Assembly: GCA_016235815.1 (NCBI GenBank)
Contig: JACRIM010000045.1
Location: forward strand, 62,001 to 126,000
Direction: 5' to 3'
DNA: 64,000 nt
From: Planctomycetota bacterium
GTDB lineage: Bacteria; Planctomycetota; Phycisphaerae; UBA1845; UTPLA1
The position numbers and the translations under genes were made by a program. Position 1 is the first letter of the stretch. The number at the start of each line of letters is the position of its first letter. This document shows positions 17,774-25,884 of the stretch, piece by piece. A model generated the notes under the pieces. The model saw only the letters and a list, made by a program, of their open reading frames with translations. It did not search any database and was not told the DNA's origin.

Positions 17774-17849
17774 TCGGGGCGACTAGATTCGAACTAGCGA
17801 CCTTCTGCACCCCATGCAGACGCTCTAGACCAGGCTGAGCTACGCCCCG
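17774..17849 (-). tRNA. tRNA-Pro (GGG)
   Basis: Full cloverleaf: acceptor CGGGGCG pairs with CGCCCCG, discriminator A, D-arm with AGCCTGGTCTA loop, anticodon stem TCTGC/GCAGA with loop ATGGGGT (anticodon GGG), and a TTCGAAT T-loop. CCA is not encoded. C1 and A73 are typical of bacterial proline tRNA. The integrase gene lies on its 3' side, so this is the probable attachment locus of the element. Confidence 0.95.
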
Positions 17850-17886
17850 TAACCTAGCCCTTATGATAAGGGATTCTCGTCCAAGT

Positions 17887-18167
17887 TCAAGATTGGACGA
17901 GCGAACCGGGAGATTGTATCTGCAATCGTGTGCGGAATGTCTCGCGCCCCTTGTCGGTCTTGAAAAACCGCACTCGCATTAGCGCCTCATGTCGCGTGCC
18001 AAACGTCTCAACATGAACGACTACCCAGGGGGGAGGCCGTGGTGCGCGGCCGCAGACCGACCCTGACTGTGACGCATTAAATAATTGGTCTGGTTTCCCG
18101 TCGAGCCAACCTAAGTACGAAGAGTCAAGGAACCACGCAACACATAAACGAAGAACGACGATGCCAT
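17887..18167 (-). pseudogene. GIY-YIG nuclease-like gene, frameshifted
   Basis: Starting at 18167 the reading frame gives MASSFFVYVLRGS, the usual start of a small GIY-YIG protein, then hits a stop. A shift of frame near 18120 restores SSYLGWLDGKPDQ, matching the YIG half, followed by PPWVVVHVETFGTRHEALMR and FFKTDKGRETF, the characteristic C-terminal block of this family. The conserved HN is replaced by FN, so it is degenerate as well as frameshifted. GIY-YIG proteins of this size are standalone single-domain nucleases of the UvrC/homing type. It lies exactly between the intact tRNA-Pro and a duplicate of that tRNA's 5' half. Confidence 0.7.
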
Positions 18168-18213
18168 GACCGTAGCGAGTTGAAGCAAACAAGCGACCTG
18201 TCGCCGCGGCGAC

Positions 18214-18244
18214 CGCTCTAGACCAGGCTGAGCTACGCCCCGTA
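18214..18244 (-). repeat. Duplicate of the tRNA-Pro 5' half
   Basis: 31 bases identical to 17821-17851, covering the acceptor, D-arm and first bases of the anticodon arm of tRNA-Pro plus two bases upstream, in the same orientation and 393 bases away. The T-arm and 3' half are not repeated, so it is not a functional tRNA. It looks like a recombination scar at the same locus. Confidence 0.9.
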
Positions 18245-18297
18245 CGGTCGGCGATGATAGCGGCGGCGGGCGGATGGCTCAAGACGCCCGCTGGCCG

Positions 18298-19416
18298 TCA
18301 ATCCAACCACCACGATCGCTGCTTCAGCCGCTGCGGCACATAGGTTTCGGTCACGAAGCTGATGCTCTTCGTGAGGAGACTTTCCACTTCCATCTTGAAG
18401 CCGTGGCGAAGCATGAGCGCGACTTCTTTCTCCCATTCTTTCTTGCCCTTGAACCACGGGTATTCGAGAATTTGATTCGCCCGCTTAATGTCCTTGTCAT
18501 CGACCGCAATCTTTACGTCGTCTGACAGGCCGAACTCTTCGAAGTCCTTGCTGCGCACGCCGATGAATTTTGCATCGGGGATCGCCATTCGGTTCGATTC
18601 GAATGCCAGGTTGATCGAACCCTGTTTGATGACGCTGTAGATGTAGAACCCCCAAGGGTCGTTATCGAGCAGGCAATACACAGGAAGCTTCAACTCATTG
18701 TGCATGCGATAGAGCAATCGCCGCACGCCGCGCGGGGGCTGTCCGCCGCCATGGATCAGGATGCAGTTGTGCTTTTTCCAGAACTTGTCCTCGTTGAAAC
18801 GCGACCAGACCGTGCCCTTTTCGACGTGCAAGATGAACTTTGCATCGCATTTCCTGAACGTGAAGACGTCCGGCTCCACGATGCTCGGGATCGAGTAGCC
18901 TCCTGCGCCCATTCGGCGAAGGTCGATCTCGTCCCCGCGCGAGGTCACCGTCAGATTCCCGGCGATGCTCCCGCGGTTATCCGCGAACACATGCAACTCT
19001 TCGCGCAGCGATCCAATGGCGACTTCCAGGTCCTCGATGATCGGGTCGCTCTCGCCTTGATCGTTAAACGTTTTTTCGCTGGTGCCGGGAATCGTGTGCT
19101 TCAACAGATAATACAAACCGCGAATGCTCACGGTCTTTTCGTCGTCGATCAGTCTCTTGCAGCCACTGGCGATCAGCAGCGTTTGCATGAAGCTCTTCGC
19201 GGTGCTGAGGTTGAAGAAATTGCGGCTCTGGCTTTTGCCGCCCATCTCGATGATGCGGCGATCCTTGTTGTATTTCGCGTTGGAAAGCGCCCGCAGCGGA
19301 ATATCCACCGTCGGGTCCTTCTTTTTGCCGGCCAGCGCCACCACCGATTCGGCCAATTCGACAATCTTGTCGGCTGCCGGCGCCTTGCGTGCACGAGACT
19401 TGGTTTTGGTTGCCAT
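18298..19416 (-). CDS. top6A: DNA topoisomerase VI subunit A (Spo11 family)
   Basis: 372 aa, normal family length. The DNA-cleaving winged-helix domain has SIRGLYYLLKHT with the catalytic tyrosine at 102/103, and the Toprim domain has the metal-binding glutamate in HVEKGTVW (E199) and LLDNDPWGFY (D251, D253). With subunit B this enzyme passes one DNA duplex through another using ATP. Topoisomerase VI is mainly archaeal and plant but is found in several bacterial lineages including planctomycetes. Subunit B, often the adjacent gene, is not in the window: upstream is a transglutaminase operon and downstream the tRNA/integration locus. The lysine-rich first 15 residues are poorly conserved. Confidence 0.92.
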   Translation of the reverse strand: MATKTKSRARKAPAADKIVELAESVVALAGKKKDPTVDIPLRALSNAKYNKDRRIIEMGGKSQSRNFFNLSTAKSFMQTLLIASGCKRLIDDEKTVSIRGLYYLLKHTIPGTSEKTFNDQGESDPIIEDLEVAIGSLREELHVFADNRGSIAGNLTVTSRGDEIDLRRMGAGGYSIPSIVEPDVFTFRKCDAKFILHVEKGTVWSRFNEDKFWKKHNCILIHGGGQPPRGVRRLLYRMHNELKLPVYCLLDNDPWGFYIYSVIKQGSINLAFESNRMAIPDAKFIGVRSKDFEEFGLSDDVKIAVDDKDIKRANQILEYPWFKGKKEWEKEVALMLRHGFKMEVESLLTKSISFVTETYVPQRLKQRSWWLD

Positions 19417-19490
19417 CCGTGGTCCTCAGGAGTGAACGTCGATGTCGCTGGTGGGGATTATCCGTCGGTGGCGGGCGGCGGACAAGCGGC

Positions 19491-21731
19491 CTAATTCTCG
19501 CCAAAGGCCGTATCCTCGCGAAGCCGGGCCAGCGTTGCCTTGACGCGCTGCCACTCGGCCCCCGTCAGCGATTCCCCCGCGTACTGCGCACGATAATACC
19601 ACTCGGTGAACAACGGAATATCCGCAAAATCCGCGTGCTCAGATGCCAACTCATCGGCGAATTCGCGCGGCGTCAAGTGACTCGGTTTGATGTGGCCGCG
19701 ACTTGCCAGCAGCAAAAGCAGGCGATCGTAGAACTTTGCCTCCGGCCGCCGCACAAACCCGCGTCCCGATCGCGATCGCCCCGGCAGATACTCCCGCAAG
19801 ACAAGTGACCCGATCCAAAGAACGCGCAGGACCAGTACGATGACCGATACAAACAGGACCAACAAGAACCAATAGCACACGCGCTGCCAAATCGGAATCA
19901 TCTCCGGGCCCCACAACAGCGCCATCACACTTTCAAGAAGCGACCCCGGGCGATGTCGCAGCTCCGTCAACACGCGTATCCACCCCTCGACGCTCGAAAG
20001 CAACTCCTCCCGGCTTGACGAATCGAACGTCACCACTGAGGTTGCCCATCTGAATCGCGCATAGTCCGACAGCCGATGAAACTTCGCGTAGACGTCGTCG
20101 TTGCGCTCGGCCTCTCTTCCGGGTGATGGCGGACTCGCGTCGTACGTCACCCATCCCGATGGAGGCAAAAAGACCTCGACCCACGCATGGGCATCCTTCG
20201 CGCGAAACTGGTAGTACCCACCGACCGGGTTGAACTCGCCGCCGTAATAGCCATTGACGGCCCGCGCCGGAATGTCCATCGATTGCAACATCAGCCCCAT
20301 CGCCGTGGCGAAATACTCGCAGTGTCCCTGTCGATTATCAAAGATGAAATCCTTCATCCGATCAACGTCTTCGGGTGTGAAGCCGCGGTCGAGCGAATAG
20401 GCGTAATCCCCGTTTTTCAGATATTCACACACCGCATCCGCAATCGCCCGGTGCTGCGACGGGTCCCGAAAGTCGCCTGCCGAACTGAAGAACTCCCGGG
20501 AAAACTGCTTAATCGCCGGATGAATCCGCGAAAATCCGCCCGACCAATCACGCAGCGCCGGCGGCGCATCTGGAACGCGCGTGAACTCATGCCGCCCCGC
20601 CACCATGGACGTCACACGATAGGACACTGCGCGGCGCGTCGTATCCTCGGTGTAAATCGTCAGGTCCGTCGGCCGCTGTTGGATGCCGCGCAGATCCTTC
20701 GACGCCACGCTCACCGGCGGATACATCGAAAACAGCGCGCCCTGGGTGACCGCTTCCAGCCAGATGTCTGCCTCAACAACGCGATCGCCTCGGACCGGCA
20801 CGGGCACATCCGGCAATACACGAAGTACATCGTCGCGCCGTGTCGCCACTTCGCTAATAAGGACGTTGCGCGTTCGTCGCCACTTCCCATCCCGGTACTT
20901 GTCGTGCGTCGCTCCGCGCAGGTACGGCTGAAAATCGTCGCCGCCGAACGGTGCTCCGTTCTTGAGAAACCTGGCCCGCATAACCAGGGATGGGTCCTCA
21001 ATAATCCGCGCGTCGCGGAGGGTCATCTCCTCGGTAAAGGCCGTTACGGCAACCGGCACGACATTTTGAATTCGGCCAAAAATTCCGCGCCCCCATCCTC
21101 GGGGCACGGAGACAAAGGTCACCGTCGCAATCACCGCCATGATCAGCGCCATGGAAATGGCCGGCTGCCATTGCGATGCGGCGGGTGCCCCCTCGGCCGC
21201 GTCGGTCCGACCGGACGTCGGCAATCGAACGTGCTCCAAGGCCCGCTGTTGACGCCACTGCACCGCGAAGGCCTCGCGATCCACCTGAAATCGCATATAC
21301 CACATGACGCCGTACGTCGCATCGAGAAACAGCGCAATGCCGAATGAGGGACTTGCACTGACGAACGCGCCGATAATCAGGAGAAGGTAGCAGATCAAGA
21401 GCACCAGGCCGATGTCGCGATGGGTTCGAAGTTCAAAGAATTTGCAACACGCCAGAAGTATGATGAAGTGCGAGAGGTCGACAATGTAGATTGTCTCCGG
21501 TTGCATCATCTCATAGCCTGTCACACAGACCGACACGAGCACTCCGAGGAGGACGATCGATGACGGCATGCGGCTTCCGCCATCCGCTCGCCGCAAGACG
21601 AGCGCCAAGATCGCGCACACGACCGCGACCGCGAGCAACTGCCATGAATCCGCGGCCTCGATGGCCGGCATCATGTTGACCAGCGTCAACAGGATGATGC
21701 CCACCTGAAGTCGGCGCGAGGTCGTGGTCAT
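19491..21731 (-). CDS. TgpA-like transglutaminase membrane protein
   Basis: 746 aa. An N-terminal block of about six membrane helices (DUF3488 type) is followed by an extracytoplasmic transglutaminase-like domain with the Cys-His-Asp triad visible in GHCEYFATAMGL (Cys471), DAHAWVEVF and VTYDASPPSP, then another membrane helix and a cytoplasmic C-terminal tail (DUF4129-like). The start overlaps the DUF58 stop as ATGA, with GGAGG upstream. Together with MoxR ATPase and a DUF58 protein this forms a conserved three-gene operon whose exact substrate is unknown; proposed roles include envelope protein remodelling. Confidence 0.9.
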   Translation of the reverse strand: MTTTSRRLQVGIILLTLVNMMPAIEAADSWQLLAVAVVCAILALVLRRADGGSRMPSSIVLLGVLVSVCVTGYEMMQPETIYIVDLSHFIILLACCKFFELRTHRDIGLVLLICYLLLIIGAFVSASPSFGIALFLDATYGVMWYMRFQVDREAFAVQWRQQRALEHVRLPTSGRTDAAEGAPAASQWQPAISMALIMAVIATVTFVSVPRGWGRGIFGRIQNVVPVAVTAFTEEMTLRDARIIEDPSLVMRARFLKNGAPFGGDDFQPYLRGATHDKYRDGKWRRTRNVLISEVATRRDDVLRVLPDVPVPVRGDRVVEADIWLEAVTQGALFSMYPPVSVASKDLRGIQQRPTDLTIYTEDTTRRAVSYRVTSMVAGRHEFTRVPDAPPALRDWSGGFSRIHPAIKQFSREFFSSAGDFRDPSQHRAIADAVCEYLKNGDYAYSLDRGFTPEDVDRMKDFIFDNRQGHCEYFATAMGLMLQSMDIPARAVNGYYGGEFNPVGGYYQFRAKDAHAWVEVFLPPSGWVTYDASPPSPGREAERNDDVYAKFHRLSDYARFRWATSVVTFDSSSREELLSSVEGWIRVLTELRHRPGSLLESVMALLWGPEMIPIWQRVCYWFLLVLFVSVIVLVLRVLWIGSLVLREYLPGRSRSGRGFVRRPEAKFYDRLLLLLASRGHIKPSHLTPREFADELASEHADFADIPLFTEWYYRAQYAGESLTGAEWQRVKATLARLREDTAFGEN

Positions 21732-22957
21732 ACGAATGCCTCCGCTCGCTCCCGACGCAACGGCGCCCGCGCCGGCACCCACTCCGCCTGCATAAAGAGG
21801 CTGTCAAACGCCGGGGTTCCCGGAAGGCAAATCGTGGTGGGCCCTATCGCACGCTGCAACGCCCGTGCGGCTGCGCGCACATCATCCGTGTCGCGCGGGG
21901 CAAACAACAGACACCCGCCTCGCCATCGATTGGGCCAGGTCAATCGCTCAATATGCGGCGCCAAATCGTCGTGCGTATTTCGCGCACGCAGCGCCAGCTC
22001 GCGCAACAGACGCGGCCGGTGGGCTCGACCACCACCCGGCGGCAGCACCACCAGCGGCTCTCCGTCACAAATCAAACCGACGCGAATCCCTTTTTCGAGC
22101 GCATCGCACACTGCGGTCGCCGCCGCCGAGATGGCGGACTCCAGCCGCTGCGAATCCATCGGGTCCTTCGGGTTGATCCGCGTGCTGAGCACGCACCAAT
22201 ACTTGTGGTCGCGCGTTTTGGTCATCTCGCGAACCATCAACTGCCCGGTGCGGGCGCTTTGCCGCCAATGGATGCGCCTTGGATTATCGCCGGCGCGATA
22301 CTCGCGCACGCCATAGAACTCCTCGTCGCCCTTCACCGCCGCGGGTACGCCGCCGGTGAGCGCGGTGTCGGCGGCCCGTGTCGGCGGGCGAATATCACCA
22401 AGCAACCGGCAAAGCCTCGGGAAAACCACGATCTCGTGTTCAATTCGAACGGTGACGGACTTGGCAAAAATGCCGAATGGAAACGTGGTAATGCAGCGGA
22501 CGCCGGTCAGTCGCACGCGGCCCCTGTTTCGCGCCGCCATTGGAACCGTCACGATCAACGTCTCCCCGGCGCGCAACATCGGCACGTAGGCCTCCGGGGC
22601 GTTCAACACGGCGCCGCGTTCAACGGAATCGACAAGGTGCAGATTTCGTACCGCGCCCCACCGCGAGTGATTGCGAACCGTGTAGCGAATCTCGAAGGGC
22701 TGACCGGCCGTCACGCCGTCGGGCGCAACCCGCTGCACGTGAATGCGCCGCAGGGGCCGCCACCCCACAAAGCCGGACAGCAACACCGCGCCGAGGCAAA
22801 GGCCGAACACCATGAGCAGGAGGTTGATACCAGCATCAATGGAGGCAAGCCCAATAAGGGTCGTGCCGAAAAGGAAGAACGCCCCTCGAAGCGAAAGCGA
22901 GGCCGACTGCAGCGCGCCCAGCCGCTGAATCAGCAACCATCGCAGGAATCGTCTCAT
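21728..22957 (-). CDS. DUF58 domain protein
   Basis: 409 aa. Two N-terminal membrane helices (~25-70), a periplasmic/beta-rich region and the DUF58 signature around YRAGDNPRRIHWRQSARTGQL, which lies in the first part of a von Willebrand A-like fold. It is the middle gene of the moxR-DUF58-transglutaminase operon: 51 bases after moxR and overlapping the transglutaminase by four bases. In this widespread operon MoxR is thought to act as a chaperone on the DUF58/vWA partner. Confidence 0.9.
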   Translation of the reverse strand: MRRFLRWLLIQRLGALQSASLSLRGAFFLFGTTLIGLASIDAGINLLLMVFGLCLGAVLLSGFVGWRPLRRIHVQRVAPDGVTAGQPFEIRYTVRNHSRWGAVRNLHLVDSVERGAVLNAPEAYVPMLRAGETLIVTVPMAARNRGRVRLTGVRCITTFPFGIFAKSVTVRIEHEIVVFPRLCRLLGDIRPPTRAADTALTGGVPAAVKGDEEFYGVREYRAGDNPRRIHWRQSARTGQLMVREMTKTRDHKYWCVLSTRINPKDPMDSQRLESAISAAATAVCDALEKGIRVGLICDGEPLVVLPPGGGRAHRPRLLRELALRARNTHDDLAPHIERLTWPNRWRGGCLLFAPRDTDDVRAAARALQRAIGPTTICLPGTPAFDSLFMQAEWVPARAPLRRERAEAFV

Positions 22958-23008
22958 GGCGCGGGCCGTCCATTCCCCCGTTGCGAGCGCGATGCGTCGC
23001 GCGACCCA

Positions 23009-23971
23009 TCACGTCGGCACGGGTATCTTTTCAAGAATGTCACGGATGATCTGATCGTTGGACGACGCTCGTCCATCGCGCAAGTAGGACTTACTCACCA
23101 CGCGATGGGCACACACCGCCGGCGCAAGCAATTTGAAATCATCGGGCACGCAGTAATCTCGCCCTTGCAGCAGGGCCGAGGCCCGCGCCGCCCGCATGAG
23201 CGCCAAGGCTCCGCGCGGCGAGACACCGACCTCAAACAGATCATGCCGGCGCGTAGCCTCCACGACGTCCTGCATGTAGTCCACGAGCGCGTCATCGACA
23301 CGCACCTGATCCGTCATGTCCTGCAAGGCCAGCACTTCCTTCGCCGACATCACCGACTGCAAGGCATCCAGCGGCTCACGGCCGGGCTGCTGGCGCAAAA
23401 TCAACTTCTCATCTTCCCGCGACGGATAGCCAATGTGAATCCGCAGCACGAAGCGATCGAGTTGGTTCTCCGGGAGGAAATAGGTTCCTTCAAACTCAAA
23501 CGGATTCTGCGTCGCCAGCACCATGAATGGCTGTTCGAGCCGGATCGCCTGACCATCGACACTGACCTGGGATTCGTTCATCGCCTCAAGCAGGGCCGAT
23601 TGTGTGCGCGGCGTGGTTCGATTGATCTCGTCGGCAAGCACGATGTTCGCAAAAATGGGTCCGCGCTTGAAATCAAACATTCCGGTCTTGTCGTTATAGA
23701 CGCTGATGCCCAGGATGTCGGAAGGAAGCAGGTCAGGCGTGAGTTGCACGCGCGAGAATCGACAATCGATGCTCTTGGCCACCGCACGGGCCAGAACGGT
23801 CTTACCCACACCGGGAACATCTTCAATCAACACATGCCCGCGCGCGAGCAAACCGATGAGCAATTGGCTCACGGCCTCGGGCTTGCCGATGAAGACGGAC
23901 TCCACGTTAGCCCGGAGCTGCTGAAGGCGCTCGAATAGACGTTCGCGTTGGGGGGGGGCGGCGGTGTTCAT
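23009..23971 (-). CDS. MoxR family AAA+ ATPase
   Basis: 320 aa, the usual length. Walker A VPGVGKTV (52-59), Walker B IVLADEINR, and the MoxR-typical ENPFEFEGTYFLPENQLDRF sensor region (given here only as a landmark) are all in place. The longest frame begins 183 bases earlier, but that part overlaps a promoter and is not conserved, so the ATG at 23971 is preferred. It starts the operon with DUF58 and transglutaminase genes. Confidence 0.9.
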   Translation of the reverse strand: MNTAAPPQRERLFERLQQLRANVESVFIGKPEAVSQLLIGLLARGHVLIEDVPGVGKTVLARAVAKSIDCRFSRVQLTPDLLPSDILGISVYNDKTGMFDFKRGPIFANIVLADEINRTTPRTQSALLEAMNESQVSVDGQAIRLEQPFMVLATQNPFEFEGTYFLPENQLDRFVLRIHIGYPSREDEKLILRQQPGREPLDALQSVMSAKEVLALQDMTDQVRVDDALVDYMQDVVEATRRHDLFEVGVSPRGALALMRAARASALLQGRDYCVPDDFKLLAPAVCAHRVVSKSYLRDGRASSNDQIIRDILEKIPVPT

Positions 23972-23983
23972 ACTCTGCACACC

Positions 23984-24011
23984 ATTATACAAGAAAAATG
24001 AGTGCGTCCAA
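23984..24011 (-). promoter_or_regulatory. Promoter of the moxR operon
   Basis: On the minus strand TTGGAC (24006-24011) and TATAAT (23984-23989) are separated by 16 bases, a near-consensus sigma-70 promoter. The -10 box ends 12 bases before the moxR ATG, so the leader would be about six bases and no clear ribosome-binding site is present. This also supports the shorter moxR start. Confidence 0.7.
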
Positions 24012-24023
24012 AGTTCCCGCGCG

Positions 24024-24878
24024 CTAACGGGGCTTCTCCTGATCTCCCGGGGGCCGCCACAGATCGAACACCGTCGCCACGATCTGCACCCCAAAGGCAA
24101 GGCCAAATACGCCTCCCGCGGCGAGTATGAAATACGCCCCCAGCCCCGAGACACGTGCCAACCACCAACCGCCGAAGTCGAAGATCAGCGTAAGCATCGG
24201 TAGTGGCGTGATCAGACCTTTCAGCCATGCCGGCGTGAACCGAATAAGCGAAAACGCAAGCCCAACCAACAACGTGAATATCGGAATGGCCAGCATGTGC
24301 TGATGGCTGAAAAGTATCAGGCGGGGAACAGTGTATTGCGGAGGAACGGCGGCACGTTCTCCGCCGGTCGCGGGGGCGGACCCTGCGAACAGAGCGATTT
24401 TGTCGTAATCCACTTCAAACTCGTCTGGGCCGAACGGAGACTCTTTCGCAATGCCTGTGCCGGTGCTTTGGCCGTGGCAACGCAGGCAGTCACGGACGAT
24501 GATCTTTCGCGGCGTTCGCTTCCCCTCGCCTTGATCAAAAGCCTCTTGCTTTGCACCAGTGGTCAGCCATGACTCCAGTGCAGCAAAGTCGAGATCCGAC
24601 GAGAAATACTGCCTCATTTCGCTTCGGATCATTGTCAGCATCCGTGATGAGGCCGCCGCGCCGGCGGTCTTCTTGTATCCGCCGAACACCGCACGAATAT
24701 CATCGAGCGACAAGCCCGGCTTGCCGTCGGCCATGCCGTGCCGCTCCTGAATATTTAAGAACGCAATGACATAGCCGCATCCGATTAGCACGATGAATGT
24801 CGTCAACAAGGCGCGAACGCCCAACGGAAGCCGGGGCAATACACCGCCGGCGAAGACTTGGCGCACCGATTCATTCAT
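24024..24878 (-). CDS. Membrane protein with one c-type haem motif
   Basis: 284 aa. One N-terminal membrane helix (~20-42), an exported region with a single haem-attachment motif CLRCH, then about four membrane helices in the C-terminal half. A histidine in FSHQHML at the first of these could be an axial ligand. I recognise no named family; a membrane cytochrome or electron-transfer accessory is the most that can be said. It overlaps the nrnA gene by eight bases, so it is the last gene of the ribF-nrnA operon. Confidence 0.75.
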   Translation of the reverse strand: MNESVRQVFAGGVLPRLPLGVRALLTTFIVLIGCGYVIAFLNIQERHGMADGKPGLSLDDIRAVFGGYKKTAGAAASSRMLTMIRSEMRQYFSSDLDFAALESWLTTGAKQEAFDQGEGKRTPRKIIVRDCLRCHGQSTGTGIAKESPFGPDEFEVDYDKIALFAGSAPATGGERAAVPPQYTVPRLILFSHQHMLAIPIFTLLVGLAFSLIRFTPAWLKGLITPLPMLTLIFDFGGWWLARVSGLGAYFILAAGGVFGLAFGVQIVATVFDLWRPPGDQEKPR

Positions 24879-25884
24879 GCCCCTGCTCCGCCATGGCCGT
24901 GATCATCGCCTCGGCGACGCGCTTGGCCACGTCGTCGATCGTGCCGCTCACTTTCGCACCGGCCGCACGGGCGTGACCGCCGCCGCCAAAGGTCGATGCA
25001 ACAGCCGCGACATCAACGCCGCGCTTGCTGCGGAAACTGACGCGGATCGGACCGTCATCCGGCGGCTCGGTCAGCAGCACGCAGGCCACCACGCTCCCGA
25101 CGCGTTGCGGCTCGTTAATCAGATCCTCCGTCATTTGCTGCGTCGCGCTGCATCGATTCAAGACGTCGCGCGGCAGGCGGACCATGGCGAGCTTTCCGCC
25201 GGCGAGCAATTCGAATGACGACATCACCGCGCCGACGAGCCTTGCCCGCGGCACCGGTTCGTTCAGGTACAGCCGCTCGTACAACTCGTTGGGCTTGGCC
25301 CCCGCGGCTACAAGGCGAGCAGCGGTCTTGTAGGCGGCCGCATCCGCATTGGAGAATCGAAACCAGCCCGTGTCCGTCGCAAGCCCGACGTAGAGCAACT
25401 CAGCCGTCACCGGATCAATCTCCCAACCGGCCGTGTCGAACAAGTGCGCGATGATTTGGGCACAAGCCGCGGCGGTTTCGTCTGCATAAACGTCGCGCAC
25501 GATGTCGTCGCGCGTAATGTGATGGTCGATTGCGAGGGAGTGTGTCGTGGCCGCTTTCACGACGTCGCGTATCGGTTCGATCTGTGCGGCCGAGCAGGTA
25601 TCGAGCACCAACAGCAGGTCCGCTTCCGCAAGCTCGGCCGCCGCCGTCTCCGCGTTCCATGTTGTAAGCAGTTTGTGCGGATCGAGAAATGCGTATCGCT
25701 CGTTGACCCGCTCATGCAAAAAGGCCTGAGCCTTTTTCCCCTGCATTTGCAAAACTCGCTGCATCGCCGCGACACTGCCGATCGCGTCGCCATCGGCGCG
25801 GGCGTGCGTCGTGATCGCAATGCGGTTCGCCTGTCGAATGCGATCGATCGCTGCTGGAAGATCAACACGTGCGGACTGTTTCAT
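24871..25884 (-). CDS. nrnA: DHH family phosphoesterase, NrnA-like oligoribonuclease/pAp phosphatase
   Basis: 337 aa. DHH domain with THARADGDAIGS, LVLDTC and the DHH box as IDHHIT, followed by a DHHA1 domain ending GGGGHARAAG. These enzymes degrade 2-5 nucleotide RNA to mononucleotides and dephosphorylate 3'-phosphoadenosine 5'-phosphate; some act on linear di-nucleotides made from cyclic-di-AMP, which this genome can probably produce (cdaA at 46 kb). The stop of ribF overlaps its start as ATGA. Confidence 0.9.
   Translation of the reverse strand: MKQSARVDLPAAIDRIRQANRIAITTHARADGDAIGSVAAMQRVLQMQGKKAQAFLHERVNERYAFLDPHKLLTTWNAETAAAELAEADLLLVLDTCSAAQIEPIRDVVKAATTHSLAIDHHITRDDIVRDVYADETAAACAQIIAHLFDTAGWEIDPVTAELLYVGLATDTGWFRFSNADAAAYKTAARLVAAGAKPNELYERLYLNEPVPRARLVGAVMSSFELLAGGKLAMVRLPRDVLNRCSATQQMTEDLINEPQRVGSVVACVLLTEPPDDGPIRVSFRSKRGVDVAAVASTFGGGGHARAAGAKVSGTIDDVAKRVAEAMITAMAEQGHE

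Noticed and set aside
20187-21347. Plus-strand frame of 386 codons
   Set aside because: Antisense to the transglutaminase gene, very Arg/His-rich, no motif.
21953-23938. Long plus-strand frame of 661 codons
   Set aside because: It is antisense to the DUF58 and moxR genes, whose motifs are unmistakable; its product is His/Arg-rich with no domain. It is an artefact of the GC-rich codon pattern.
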